A stretch of DNA of 64,000 nucleotides from Bactericera cockerelli (Eukaryota; Arthropoda; Insecta; Hemiptera; Triozidae), in contig JAMCCL010000065.1 of NCBI GenBank assembly GCA_024516035.1, positions 52,751 through 116,750 on the forward strand. Direction: 5' to 3'. Every line of letters begins with the position of its first letter. Positions within the stretch are counted from its first letter, which is position 1. The notes beneath the pieces are model-generated. The model ran no database searches. It saw only the letters and a list, made by a program, of their open reading frames with translations, and was not told where the DNA came from. This document shows, piece by piece, positions 1-9,299 of the stretch. The position numbers and the translations under genes were made by a program.

Positions 1-850
1 AAGATAGAAAAAAACCAATAGTCGGAAAATCCCTTTAAATTTTTTGTAGAATAAAAATCAAATGTCGTTATTAATATATGAACATATTTTTCGACCATCT
101 GTGATTGCCGCCCCTGGGCGTCTCCGTCCACCCGGGGGTGTCGTTTTAGGGTGGAAAAGTGTCAGCTCGCAAAGACAAATTCTTTTGATTCCAAGAATTT
201 TTTTCTTAATTCGGAGCGTAAGGCCGCAACTACCTGGCGACGCTTCCGGGCGGAATATCCGCCGAACGGAGCAAGATAGAAAAAAACCAATAGTCGGAAA
301 ATCCCTTTAATTTTTTTGAAGAACAAAAATCAAATGTCGATATTTATATATGAACATATTTTTCGACCATCTGTGATTGCCGCCCCTGGGCGTCTCCGCC
401 CACCCGGGGGTGTCGTTTTAGGGTGGAAAAGTGTCAGCTCGCAGAGACGAATTCTTTTGATTCCAAGAATTTTTTTCTTAATTCTTAGTGTAAGGCCGCA
501 ACGACCTGGCGACGCTTCCGGGCGGAATATCCGCCGAACGGAGCAAGATAGAAAAAAACCAATAGTTGGAAAATCCCTTTAAACTTTACGTAGAACAAAA
601 ATCAAATTTCGATAATAATATATGAACATATTTTTCGACCAACTTTGATTGCCGCCCCTGGGCGTCTCCGCCCACCCGGGGGTGTCGTTGTAGGGTGGAA
701 AAGTGTCAGCTCGCAGAGACAAATTCTTTTGATTCCAAGAATTTTTTTCTTAATTCTTAGTGTAAGGCCGCAACGACCTGGCGACGCTTCCGGGCGGAAT
801 ATCCGCCGAACGGAGCAAGATAGAAAAAAACCAATACCTAGTCGGAAATA
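1..850 (+). repeat. 272-bp satellite, three tandem copies
   Basis: Copies start at 1, 273 and 545, each beginning AAGATAGAAAAAAACCAATA, with an exact 272-bp spacing; a fourth partial copy begins at 817 and decays by about 850. Each unit has an AT-rich part and a GC-rich core (CCCCTGGGCGTCTCCGCCCA, then CCGGGCGGAATATCCGCC). The array probably continues off the left edge. Each unit carries an 80-odd-residue open frame, but 272 is not a multiple of three, there is no ATG-led conserved start, and the array looks non-coding. Confidence 0.93.
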
Positions 851-990
851 TTATCAACCGAGCGATCCCTAAATTAATACATGTAAATAGACCGACGAGT
901 GAGCTAGAAGATTAGCGTGAAGTTCTTGGACGACATATTTGAAAAAAGCCCCTTCAAAAATAAATTTAAAGAAAAGAAGATAAAAACAAT

Positions 991-1026
991 ACTTCCGATT
1001 TCTAATATTAGAAATTTCTCGGAAGT
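991..1026 (+). repeat. Terminal palindrome of dispersed repeat family 1
   Basis: An imperfect palindrome, ACTTCCGATTTCTAATATTAG followed by its near-complement ending CTCGGAAGT. The same hairpin ends longer copies at 8739-8774, 20531-20566, 21755-21790 and 27035-27067. Here only the tip and about 20 bp of body remain. Confidence 0.75.
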
Positions 1027-1392
1027 AAAATAAACAATCATACAAAAATAAAAAAATTCGTATTATCCTCTACTCTACGACACTACCACGAAGTCTCTGT
1101 AGTTGCACACGAAAAACACCCTTAGCTAGAGAGACCACGAGACACCACCGAAAAACAGTGATTTCCACGATGTGAGTAACATTAAAAAAAAAAAAAAAAA
1201 TCTCCAATTTCCTCAGAAATATACCAGTCCAATGTTTTTTAAAGAAAAATAGCATAAAATTATTAAAATATTAAAGTTATTCATTGAAACAATTACACGG
1301 ACCTGATTTTGTCCTTGTACTTGTTCGTGTGTATGTGTATGTCCTTCCTATTGTGTGAAATTCCAGGTGGGTCCCTCTAGTTATATGGCGCA

Positions 1393-1395
1393 CAT

Positions 1396-1451
<56 letters not shown>

Positions 1452-1473
1452 ACACACACACACACACACACAC
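1393..1473. repeat. (CA)n microsatellite
   Basis: About 80 bp of CA dinucleotides with one CC interruption near 1449. The long valine/cysteine-rich open frame on the minus strand is an artefact of this repeat. Confidence 0.97.
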
Positions 1474-1476
1474 AAA

Positions 1477-1805
1477 ATGTAATTTAGGTTTGAAAAAAAA
1501 AACCTGAATATTTTTTGTTGCACATCTATTTTCTGTTCTTCCCCAGCGTAGCTCAAGAATAGCCCATTAGAATTTCACGATCAATATGTCAAATGAAAGC
1601 CTAAACCCTCACCTAAAACTTTCTTGCTTTGAGTTAATAAGTTGCCACTTCAAAATTCGAGAAAAAATGTCATTTAGGTCAAAGAACGTGAATATTTTAC
1701 GTGTTACCCATCCATTTTTTTTACCTTACCCGGCGTAACTCAAGAACGGCTCATTAGAAATTCGCGATCGATATGTCAATTGAAAGCTCAAACACTTTTT
1801 AGCTT
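1477..1805. repeat. Diverged tandem duplication, about 187 bp
   Basis: Two blocks share the order ATTTAGGT, GAATATTTT, CAAGAA-GCYCATTAGAA, CGATC-ATATGTCAA-TGAAAGC. For example GTAGCTCAAGAATAG at 1547 matches GTAACTCAAGAACGG at 1734. The copies are old and differ by many substitutions and small indels. No coding potential is seen. Confidence 0.7.
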
Positions 1806-1814
1806 AACCTCAGG

Positions 1815-1935
1815 GAGATATAAACTAGCCTAGAAGAATTTCCTGATGCAAACGGACCTATGTGCAAAATTTCAGGATTCTCAGTCAAACGGTGTGGATT
1901 TGTATAAAGAACATACATACATACAGACAGCTTTC
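1815..1935 (-). mobile_element. Fragment related to the Helitron-like unit at 18606
   Basis: Read on the minus strand it runs AGCTGTCTGTATGTATGTATG, then CCACACCGTTTGACTGAGAA and CACATAGGTCC. These match, in order, the sequence starting at 18615 on the plus strand. No terminus is preserved. Confidence 0.6.
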
Positions 1936-1952
1936 TTTAAAAAAAAGTTGTC

Positions 1953-2086
1953 ATATTTGTGTTAATCACTTTCGTGATATCACAACTACTCAAACTCGCT
2001 TTACGAATTCTACGCTGAAACCGGGAACCACTGACCTCCAGGTCACAAGTCCGTCGCCTTATCGATCAAGCCACTGAGGTCGGTCG
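1953..2086 (-). mobile_element. tRNA-derived SINE (family A)
   Basis: On the minus strand there is an A-box-like GTGGCTTGATCGATAAGGC, then GGACTTGTGACCTGGAGGTC, a degenerate B box, and a tail with AAAGCGAGTTTGAGTAGTTG and GTGATATCAC. The same order occurs at 16995-17110 and 45024-45170, so this is a dispersed family and not a working tRNA gene. Confidence 0.72.
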
Positions 2087-2154
2087 CTTTCTTTTATAGA
2101 TATAGATAGTTATTTGAATCTTAGTGAGGTTTATAGTTCACAGAACTACTAGTT

Positions 2155-2335
2155 ATTTATTGTAGATGGGGGTTGTGACATATCAAATCCAATGATTTTG
2201 AGGGGCTGATTAAGAATTTGACATTGATTTTTAGCTAACTGTTTCCTCTGATTCACCAGTGACTTTTGGTCTTGTTCCCATTCCTAATAGGGTAAGGATT
2301 ATCATTTTAAAAAATTGTTTACACTAGATTTTTTA
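2155..2335 (+). repeat. Dispersed repeat family 2, internal/end fragment
   Basis: GATGGGGGTTGTGACATATC, AATCCAATGATTTTGAGG and CACCAGTGACTTTTGGTC match the right part of the complete copy at 38941-39575. The end palindrome is decayed (CCTAATAGGGTAAGGA). Confidence 0.75.
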
Positions 2336-2444
2336 CGATAAATCTGAGAGTACCTAGATTTATCTGAGAATAAAGATTTATATCCCCACTCAAAATACCT
2401 ATGATTTGTTTTTTTTTTATCAGATCATGTTGCTTACCTATAAA

Positions 2445-2545
2445 TTATCAGGCGAACAAGATTTTTAAATGTCCCTCCCGGTAGGTAAAGTCGGCACTCT
2501 GTAAATCCACTGGGTCGCGGGTTCGAATCCTCCAATTTGGGATTT
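2445..2545 (+). mobile_element. tRNA-like sequence, probable SINE head
   Basis: GGGTTCGAATCC is a good B box, preceded by GGTAGGTAAAGTCGGC as a possible A box at about tRNA spacing. The acceptor stem does not close beyond four pairs and the anticodon arm is poor, so a functional tRNA gene is unlikely. A tRNA-derived SINE or tRNA pseudogene fits better. Confidence 0.5.
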
Positions 2546-2627
2546 TACCACTTAAAAGTTCTAATCGGAAAGTTTAAAATAATATTATTATTTTACCGTA
2601 ATTGATTGGTTATTTTATGGCTATAAA

Positions 2628-2900
2628 ATCCGGCTACTCAAATTAACCTCAACAAGCCTGAGTTGGGACGGAAAGAGACAGCAGAACGTGGATTTCCATG
2701 ATGACCAATGACCATATAAGAATGCCAAACGAGACGGCCACCAACGGTCCTCACTACGATGGGCGTTGCTTAAACTTTCCGCCATCTTTAGTTCCGAACA
2801 TGGCTCCAATTCTAACCAAGCGAAAAACACTAATCTACAACGAGCTCCGTGGTTCTGAAGCAACCCCTTCAACCATTTGTCAACACCTACTTAATTTCAG
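2628..2900 (-). mobile_element. Degenerate 5S-derived SINE copy
   Basis: On the minus strand, TTTAAGCAACGCCCATCGTAG aligns with the 5S-like part of the copies at 47122-47397 and 47811-48650. Further on, CAACTCAGGCTTGTTGAGGT and TAATTTGAGTAG match the domain that follows the 5S part in those copies. The 5S match is weak and the copy is old. Confidence 0.5.
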
Positions 2901-3335
2901 AATAAAAAAACTTTTAATTTTTTTCAAACTTACAATTATGAAAGCCGAGGCTTCATTTAAATTCTAGCAAAGTAACGATGTATTTTTACCCTTAGGGAGG
3001 GGTGGCAAGGGAATTTTTACCCTTAGGATCCCTTCCTAAGGGCTCCCTCCTCGAAGGAAAAAAATGAGGAACGAGGGCGAAAAAGGCAAGAAGCCATGCA
3101 ATAGTGAAGATAGTTGAGTTTAGAAAACAACTTTAAAAAGAAAGTGAGAGAAAAAAGAATTAAAAAAAGTTCCACAACACGGCTTCTAGCTACAAGGTGG
3201 TTGATTACATTTGGTGAAAATGCTGTCGGGATATTTAGTGTGTTAGTAGCAGAGTTGGAAGTTACTAGCAATGAAACTTTGAGTGGCCATCTCTCTTGGA
3301 AACTAGTGTATGGTAGGCAAATATACTGACCACAA

Positions 3336-3659
3336 GTACTCAAGTACAATTACATGTAATTGGTCGTTCCTCTCGCAAGTATACTAGTAATTGTACTTTC
3401 AATCATATTGACTACAAGTACAACCAAAATGATTTGTACTTGTCTATCAAAAGTCCAAGTACATGTACTTGTATTTTCAACAGTACTTGTATTTTCAACA
3501 AGTACTGGTACTTGTACCAGTACTTGTTGGCTATCACAAGTACAAGTAGGTACATGTAATGTACTTGTAGGTACTTGCATTTATACGGACTACAAGCACA
3601 AGTACTTGTACTTGAGATTTCAATTTCAAGTAAAGTATTGAAAATTGTAATTTGTACTT
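3336..3659. repeat. AAGTAC/GTACTT-rich degenerate repeat
   Basis: More than twenty AAGTAC or GTACTT hexamers occur in both orientations in about 320 bp, making many local palindromes such as AAGTACATGTACTT and GTACTGGTACTTGTACCAGTAC in pieces. Long frames on both strands (Thr/Ser/Val-rich) are by-products. The fold-back element at 3668 lies at its right edge and duplicated GCAAGTAC. Confidence 0.85.
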
Positions 3660-3667
3660 GCAAGTAC

Positions 3668-4507
3668 GGGCGCATTACGATTCGGCCCAAAAAGGTTTAT
3701 GAGAAAGGTTTTCGATTTCAGGTAAAAAAAGTCACCGAACGATTCGTCCCAAAACGTTATCTTGACCAAAAAATAAACAACACGATTCGGCCCAATGCAA
3801 CATTCTAAGTACCGTACATATTGAGGGATTTTTTATTATTCAACATTAAATTACGAAACTACCTTCTATGTATATCAGGCTTTGGCCTTCTATGTATTAT
3901 CCCTAACCCTACTATATACTTGATGCATGGCCTTCTATGTATTTTACCTAACCCTACTATATTCTTGAGGCATGGCCTTCTATGTATTTTACTTAACCCT
4001 ACTATATTCTTGAGGCATGGCCTTCTATGTATTTTACCAAACCCTACTATATTCTTGAGGCATGGCCTTCTATGTATTTTACCTAACCCTACTATATTCT
4101 TGAGGCATGGCCTTCTATGTATTTTACCTAACCCTACTATATTTTTGAGGCATGGCCTTCTATGTATTTTACCTAACCCTACTATATTCTTGAGGCATGT
4201 AATTCTATGTATTTTACCTAACCCTACTGTCAAACACTCAAATAAACACTGATAACAGAGATGACTGTTACTGGTTCAAAACAATGTTTCCATACTATTT
4301 TATAGGGATTTTTTGGTGGAATGAAAGTGGGACTTTTTGTTGGAATAAAAGTAGGATTTTTTGTGTGCGATCAAAATTTGATAGTGTGTTTTGGGACGAA
4401 TCGGGTTATGGCCGAATCATGCTGTGTTTTTATGAGTTTTTTTTGGGGCCGAATCATGCTATGGAAAAGGTCTACTCAGGTAATTTGGGCCGAATCGTGA
4501 AGTTCCC
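3668..4507. mobile_element. Fold-back DNA element E1, 8-bp target duplication (hAT-like)
   Basis: The element is 840 bp and flanked by GCAAGTAC at 3660-3667 and 4508-4515. The left end reads GGGCGCATTACGATTCGGCC. The right end, reverse-complemented, reads GGGAACTTCACGATTCGGCC. Further CGATTCGGCCC or CGATTCGTCCC motifs lie inside the left arm (about 3741 and 3782), with inverted partners in the right arm (4393, 4411, 4448, 4485). The middle is a 45-bp minisatellite. No transposase is encoded. An 8-bp duplication suggests the hAT superfamily, but that is inference. Confidence 0.82.
3884..4235. repeat. 45-bp minisatellite inside E1, about 8 copies
   Basis: The unit is GGCCTTCTATGTATTTTACC + TAACCCTACTATATTCTTGA + GGCAT. 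Because 45 is divisible by three, both strands stay open (143 and 124 residues) and read as 15-residue repeats; this is not evidence of a gene. Related units occur in the elements at 10.3 and 12.6 kb. Confidence 0.95.
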
Positions 4508-4515
4508 GCAAGTAC

Positions 4516-5092
4516 AATCTACCCAACTCTGGTTTGTAGGAGGGGCTCACATCATTTTTGAAAACATTATTTGAACCAGTAGTTTAAGAATAGTTTGAGT
4601 AGATGATAAATCTCTTTTTGGAATGTGCCTCCTACTCTTTTTGGAATGTATTACTAGTACAATTTAAATACCTTTGTTCTTACACAAACACATAGGTGCA
4701 TATTATATACGCATACATACAATGTACAATTGTACATGTACTTTTTAAATTTACATTTTACTTCAGTACAGTAGAAATAGTGTTTATCAATGGAAAAAAT
4801 TAAGCCCACTCTGAAACTTTTAGGGATTGTTAGGGATTGTCCTTAGTATAAAACCTACTTTTCGTATTTCTCAAAATGGCGGAACTTACCTAATATAGCG
4901 TTTATATGAGATAATATATAATTATTTTATCTTTTTATTTTTATTATCTTGTATAGAAAAACTATGACATACCTACAAAATTCTTGTTTGTTACAAGGAC
5001 TATCGAACATATTGAATTATTTTCCCTTATAAAAAGGTAAATTTTACCTGAAAATTGTTCTCTTATATCCAAGTTTGACTGTATTGGTATTT
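4516..5092. other. No recognised feature
   Basis: AT-rich sequence with no credible ORF, tRNA-like box or repeat end that I can support. Confidence 0.5.
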
Positions 5093-5146
5093 TACTTTCG
5101 GAAATTTCTAATACATATTAGAAATTGGAAGTATTGTGTTCGTTTT
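5093..5146 (-). repeat. Family 1 terminal palindrome fragment
   Basis: TCGGAAATTTCTAATA followed by TATTAGAAATTGGAAG and then TATTGTGTTCGTTTTT. This is the family 1 tip with the first bases of the body, minus orientation. Confidence 0.72.
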
Positions 5147-5584
5147 TCTTCTTTTAATAATATTAGGTATTACTATAAGTAAATTTATTCTCTGTAGGTG
5201 AAAACTTTTTCAAAGTTTCTTGTATTTTATTATTCTTTCGTTTCGTTAAAACTAAATTTGCAGACTCGTTAATTCAAGAGGCGCTGTATCATCCTGTAGA
5301 TCTCACAATAAGAAAAAAATTGAACAAAGAAGAAAGTTTTTTTTCTTTTTAAGTGTTTAGCCATTTAAATGAGCTGATTATTTCGTGCTGTAATCGAGTT
5401 CCTACCCGCGCTTGGAAAAAAAATTAAAAGTAAATAGTTGTTTAATTTATTTTCAGCTTTTTATGATTTTTTTTACCTGTTATTCGACTAAGACCTAATT
5501 AGAACGCAGTAATTACACGAAGAATACCAGTCACGTTCTTTTATATTTTTTTCTTTTTTGTACTCCTCTATGTATTTCACTTGT

Positions 5585-5830
5585 TTCACGTGCCAGCCTC
5601 CGCTGAGTAGGTATATGACTACTGCCCCTGGTACAGAGATTCTGAGTTCGATCCTTGAGTTGGGCAGGAATCTTAAACTCAAAATAATTGTGTTCCTTCC
5701 GAATGAAAGAACAAGTGAGGTTAATACATTCCCTGCCCAACCCAGGTTGGGTGAGGTTAATGTGGGTTGTGGGCTATTGGTTCGTACGTAAGTTTACAGC
5801 GAATGGAGGGTTGCCTCCATGAACTGTTTC
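5585..5830 (+). mobile_element. tRNA-headed SINE (family C) with the domain shared by the 5S SINEs
   Basis: The tRNA-like head has an A-box-like TGAGTAGGTATATGAC and a B box GAGTTCGATCC near 5650. The body contains CCCAACCCAGGTTGGGTGAG, GTTAATGTGGGTTG and GCGAATGGAGGGT. The 5S-headed SINE at 47122-47397 carries the same order as CACTCAGGCTGGGTGAGG, TCAATGTGAGTAG and GCGAATGGAGGGT. Confidence 0.75.
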
Positions 5831-5974
5831 TGAATATTTGTAATGTGCTATTCTAATAACTGCTTGGATTAGGTCTATTAAAAGAGATCTACCTGGTCTT
5901 CTATCTTTCAGCGGTCAATTAATATTAGTTACATTTATTTATTTTCTTACTGTTTTTCATTAAAATTTTATTTT

Positions 5975-6135
5975 TAGAAAATATCCCCAAAAACACCACT
6001 TTGTGGTTAATACAATAGGAGGAACACCCACTGAGAATAATAGGTAATAAAGCTAAAAATATTTGATATCAAAATTAGAACATCTTTAACCCCCTCGCTT
6101 TCTATTTCTCTGCACTCCTATCTTCATTTGTTCCT
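5975..6135 (+). repeat. Dispersed repeat (same as 60235-60560 and 23030-23400)
   Basis: ATATCCCCAAAAACACCACT, then a TGATATCAAA stretch, then TCTATTTCTCTGCACTCCT; the order matches 60270-60410 on plus and 23230-23375 on minus. It is non-coding. Confidence 0.7.
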
Positions 6136-6176
6136 CTTAAGTTATAGGCGTAAGAGTCACAGGCGTAAGTGTAACT

Positions 6177-7150
6177 AACCAAAAAGATATACTAGTCCTC
6201 ATGTATGCAGAAGATCTAGTTATCCTCGCAGATGGCCCGGCACAGATGCAAAGAAATATGGATTTATTACAGAAGTATTGCAACGCCAATAGCCTGACGG
6301 TAAATGTGGATAAATCTAGCGTTGTGATTTTCAAGAAAGGTGGAAGACCAAGCCAATCCGACTTTTTTCACTAAAAAGGTGAAAAAGTGAGGACCCAGTA
6401 CACCTTCAACTACCTCGGAATAATGTTTTCCTCTTCAGGACTCTTCCTACAAACAACTCTACAGGCAAAAAGGAAAGCATGCATCGTAAACTCGAGTGTA
6501 ATAGGCACATTAGTAAGGGCACAATCACAAGATTGGTTCACTAGAATTAAGCTTTATGAAACAATTGCGAAAACATCTTTAATGTACGGGGCAGAGGTGT
6601 GGGCTCTCCGATACCTGGAAGAGTTAGAATCCATCCAGCTCAACTTTTATCGAGCTGTTATGAAAATCTCTCGCTCTACACACGGATATATCGTAAGGCG
6701 GGAGCTAGGTATCAAGAAAATATCGCAATTTATCATCAAGCGAGTGCTTTTGTGGTGGGTGAAAATTATCTCCCTGCCAGAAAACCGATACACAAAATAT
6801 GCTACAATGCCCTTACTAGAAAACACAAATCTCATCCGGATGAAAAATATAATTGGGTGAGCCAACTTGTCTCAGTACTGCACAAATATTACAACAGGAT
6901 GGACCTCTGGGAATCGCAAGACCCTAAGCTTGTTTTGCCTAAAATCGAAAATATTTTAAAATTAGTGGAACAGCAAGATCAAGATGAGGATGAACAACGC
7001 ATCTTACGATCAAACTTTAGTATGATCTACAAAGATATTCAACCTGGACGCAACATGGCTCAATACCTCACTATAGACTCCCGTTTTGTTTTTCTTGGCG
7101 TTGCAAAACTAGCGTTTTGCTTGATGTATTATGATCTGTATGCTTCGTAA
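6177..7150 (+). pseudogene. Non-LTR retrotransposon reverse transcriptase, C-terminal half, broken
   Basis: The frame from about 6190 reads a palm-domain segment with MYAEDLVILADG, where the usual YxDD active site has become YAED. An in-frame TAA at about 6372 is followed in the same frame by RTQYTFNYLGIMFSSSG and a long stretch typical of the region after the palm (IKLYETIAKTSLMYGAEVWA). The reading then shifts frame between about 6790 and 6860 and continues as KYNWVSQLVSVLHKYYNRMD to a stop near 7150. The 5' two thirds (endonuclease, fingers) are absent. Stop codon, frameshift and an altered catalytic residue mean it is dead. The clade is uncertain. Confidence 0.8.
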
Positions 7151-7184
7151 GAAAATGAAAACAGTGGGATGAATACTGTTCAAT

Positions 7185-7463
7185 ACCTATGTGCGAAGTA
7201 AATTTATTATACTTAAAATACATTAAATCACTTGTATCTCCAAAACCGCTCAACCGATTTTTTTCAAATTTATTTTATTTGGTAGAATACTATTTTTCCT
7301 ACATTCTAGATTCTACAAAAAAAAAATTCTGTATCGGCAAGTCTTGGAGCTTATTTTTTGACTTATTTGTCCAAAATTTCAGAGTTAAATTATAATTCAT
7401 TAAAAAATAAAAAAATGGCCTATGTAAAACGATAATATGCATATACATACAAAATTTCATTAA
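7185..7463 (+). repeat. Dispersed repeat family 1, first half (split copy)
   Basis: CACTTGTATCTCCAAAACCG, TAGAATACTATTTTT and TGTATCGGCAAGTCTTGGAG match the start of the complete copy at 19871-20568. The copy is cut at TTAA by the 7464-8458 element and resumes at 8459. Confidence 0.85.
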
Positions 7464-8458
7464 CCTGTGAGTACTCGCGTTAAAAATCCGAACGTCTGGT
7501 ACACGCGTGATGAAAAAAAAATCTCACACCTGGTTTTGCTTTGTATTTCGTTCTGCTTGAAGAGTTGTGTAATATTTTTAAGATACATTAAGTTGACTAA
7601 TGTATTTAAACTATATTTAAAGTAATTTTAGCAACTTTTTTTCCACATGGTTGCAGTTCGAACCCCTGATTTGACATTTTTTTTTATTTTCCAAAATTTG
7701 TTCATCGTTAGCCATACTGACATAAGTTTGTAGGGCGATTCACAGTATATCTTATAATCAATAATATTATGTTATTATATTTTTTAGGTACTTCTAAAAG
7801 CTAAAAACAGAAACGATAAAAAATAAATGTACTTGGATCATACCAGGAGGTAGGTAGGTAGGTAGGTACCCATTATAATAGATAGAGAAAGATTACAAAG
7901 AATACTAATTATTTCAGTATCTAACAAAAAAGTGTAGGAAGGTACCTAACTACCTAATATTATTACAAAGAAATTTGATTAATGTTAGTTAAAAAATTAT
8001 ATTTTGTTAGTTAAAAATCATTATAATAATTATTATAACAATAGTGAACAATCACGAATTTGGTAGGTAAACACACTAATTTTCTTTAAAAATATATATT
8101 TTTTTTATTTAAAACAATTGTTATTAATATATTAATTAAATATGAAAACTAATTATTATAAATATTTAATTAAATTAAACTAAACAGTTAGTAACAGAAA
8201 AAAAACTCTCAAAAAAAAGTTACGTCTGTACACGCGTGATGAAAAAAAATCTCACATTTCAGACCGATCTGAACTTTTCGCCACGTCACGGGCAACAGAA
8301 ATTGAAAATAGCTCAAGGGACTGTGGATACATCTAGATAAACATAGTATATTATCAACAGCTACTCCAGGTCCCTACAGGTTAGGACCAATATTGATCAA
8401 GTTCTAGCGTTTTTACCGATCGTGTGAGAATTTTTCCCTATGTGCGTGTACTCATGGG
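7464..8458. mobile_element. TTAA-flanked non-autonomous DNA element (piggyBac-like)
   Basis: TTAA at 7460-7463 and 8459-8462 bracket 995 bp. The ends are inverted: left CCTGTGAGTACTCGCG, right (reverse complement) CCCATGAGTACACGCA. Removing it with one TTAA restores the family 1 sequence (AAATTTCATTAAAATCGG, as in the intact motif at about 8604). Subterminal copies of ACGCGTGATGAAAAAAAA + TCTCACA occur near both ends (about 7505 and 8230). The interior is AT-rich with no transposase. TTAA targets and CCY ends are typical of piggyBac; the superfamily is inferred from that alone. Confidence 0.75.
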
Positions 8459-8774
8459 TTAAAATCGGGTGTACCGTTCACGAGATATAAGCGTTTAAGT
8501 AAAAAGTTAGTGGTCAGGCGCATGGACTCTTTCACCCAGAACCGCTCGTACGAATTTGATTAATTTAAAATGGGACCATCTACAGAACGTCTCCTATATG
8601 TGTGCAAAATTTCATTAAAATCCGTTCAGTAGGCACAAAACCATAGTTGCTCAGGAGGGTATGAAACGTCCAGAAATATGAAAAAAATTGAAATCGGAGC
8701 AAAAAAATATTTTTTTTTTTTACATAAACGAACACAATACTTGCGATTTCTATTATAAGAAATTTCTCGGAAGT
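8459..8774 (+). repeat. Family 1, second half with terminal palindrome
   Basis: Continues the 7185-7463 copy: GTACCGTTCACGAGATATAA, GTTAGTGGTCAGGCGCATGG, GGGACCATCTACAGAACGTC, GCTCAGGAGG, and the tip at 8739-8774. Confidence 0.85.
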
Positions 8775-9299
8775 AATATTCGCCTCATATAAATATTATA
8801 AATTAAAGAACTTTGGCTCACTTAGGTTTGTGAACATTCATACATACACAATAAAATTATACTGTATTATTTCTGTACTTCTAATATCTACCAATATCTA
8901 TTCTTAAAAATGTAAAATTCATTCATAATTCCTTTTCCCCAAATAGTAATTATGTTTGAAAAATTCTTGTATCATTGTATATTATTGTTTTGTTATCACA
9001 TTTTTTATCAACATAAAAATAATTTGTATAATTCTTTTGTCAACCTTTGTAAAAATGTTTCATATTAATACAACCTTTATTATTTTTTTCAATTCTATGT
9101 TACCTTAAGGAGTTGATGTGCATGAAAACTTCTATTTTCACTGAACTTGGTGAAAATCCACGATCCCTCTCGAAGACACCAAAGACTCAAAGGTCTCCGA
9201 AGATAAGCGCAATGCTCTACGACTTGTAATCACGCCACAACATAAACATGATAAGACTGTCAGATTATCCTTAATGCCGTCCTTATCACAATGCAAGGG
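8775..9299. other. No recognised feature
   Basis: AT-rich sequence. A minus-strand open frame at 9138-9359 shows no recognisable domain and runs into the pyrimidine tract. Confidence 0.4.

Noticed and set aside
62..872. Three related 75-88-residue proteins
   Set aside because: They are the same satellite unit read in shifting frames because 272 is not a multiple of three.
2445..2545. Functional tRNA gene
   Set aside because: Good B box but the acceptor stem and anticodon arm do not fold; it is SINE-like.
3884..4235. Telomere-like CCTAACCC array
   Set aside because: CCTAACCCTA occurs once per 45-bp unit, not as a tandem short repeat, and sits inside a mobile element.
3821..4252. Repeat protein with 15-residue units on both strands
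   Set aside because: A 45-bp minisatellite inside a transposon gives open frames on both strands automatically.
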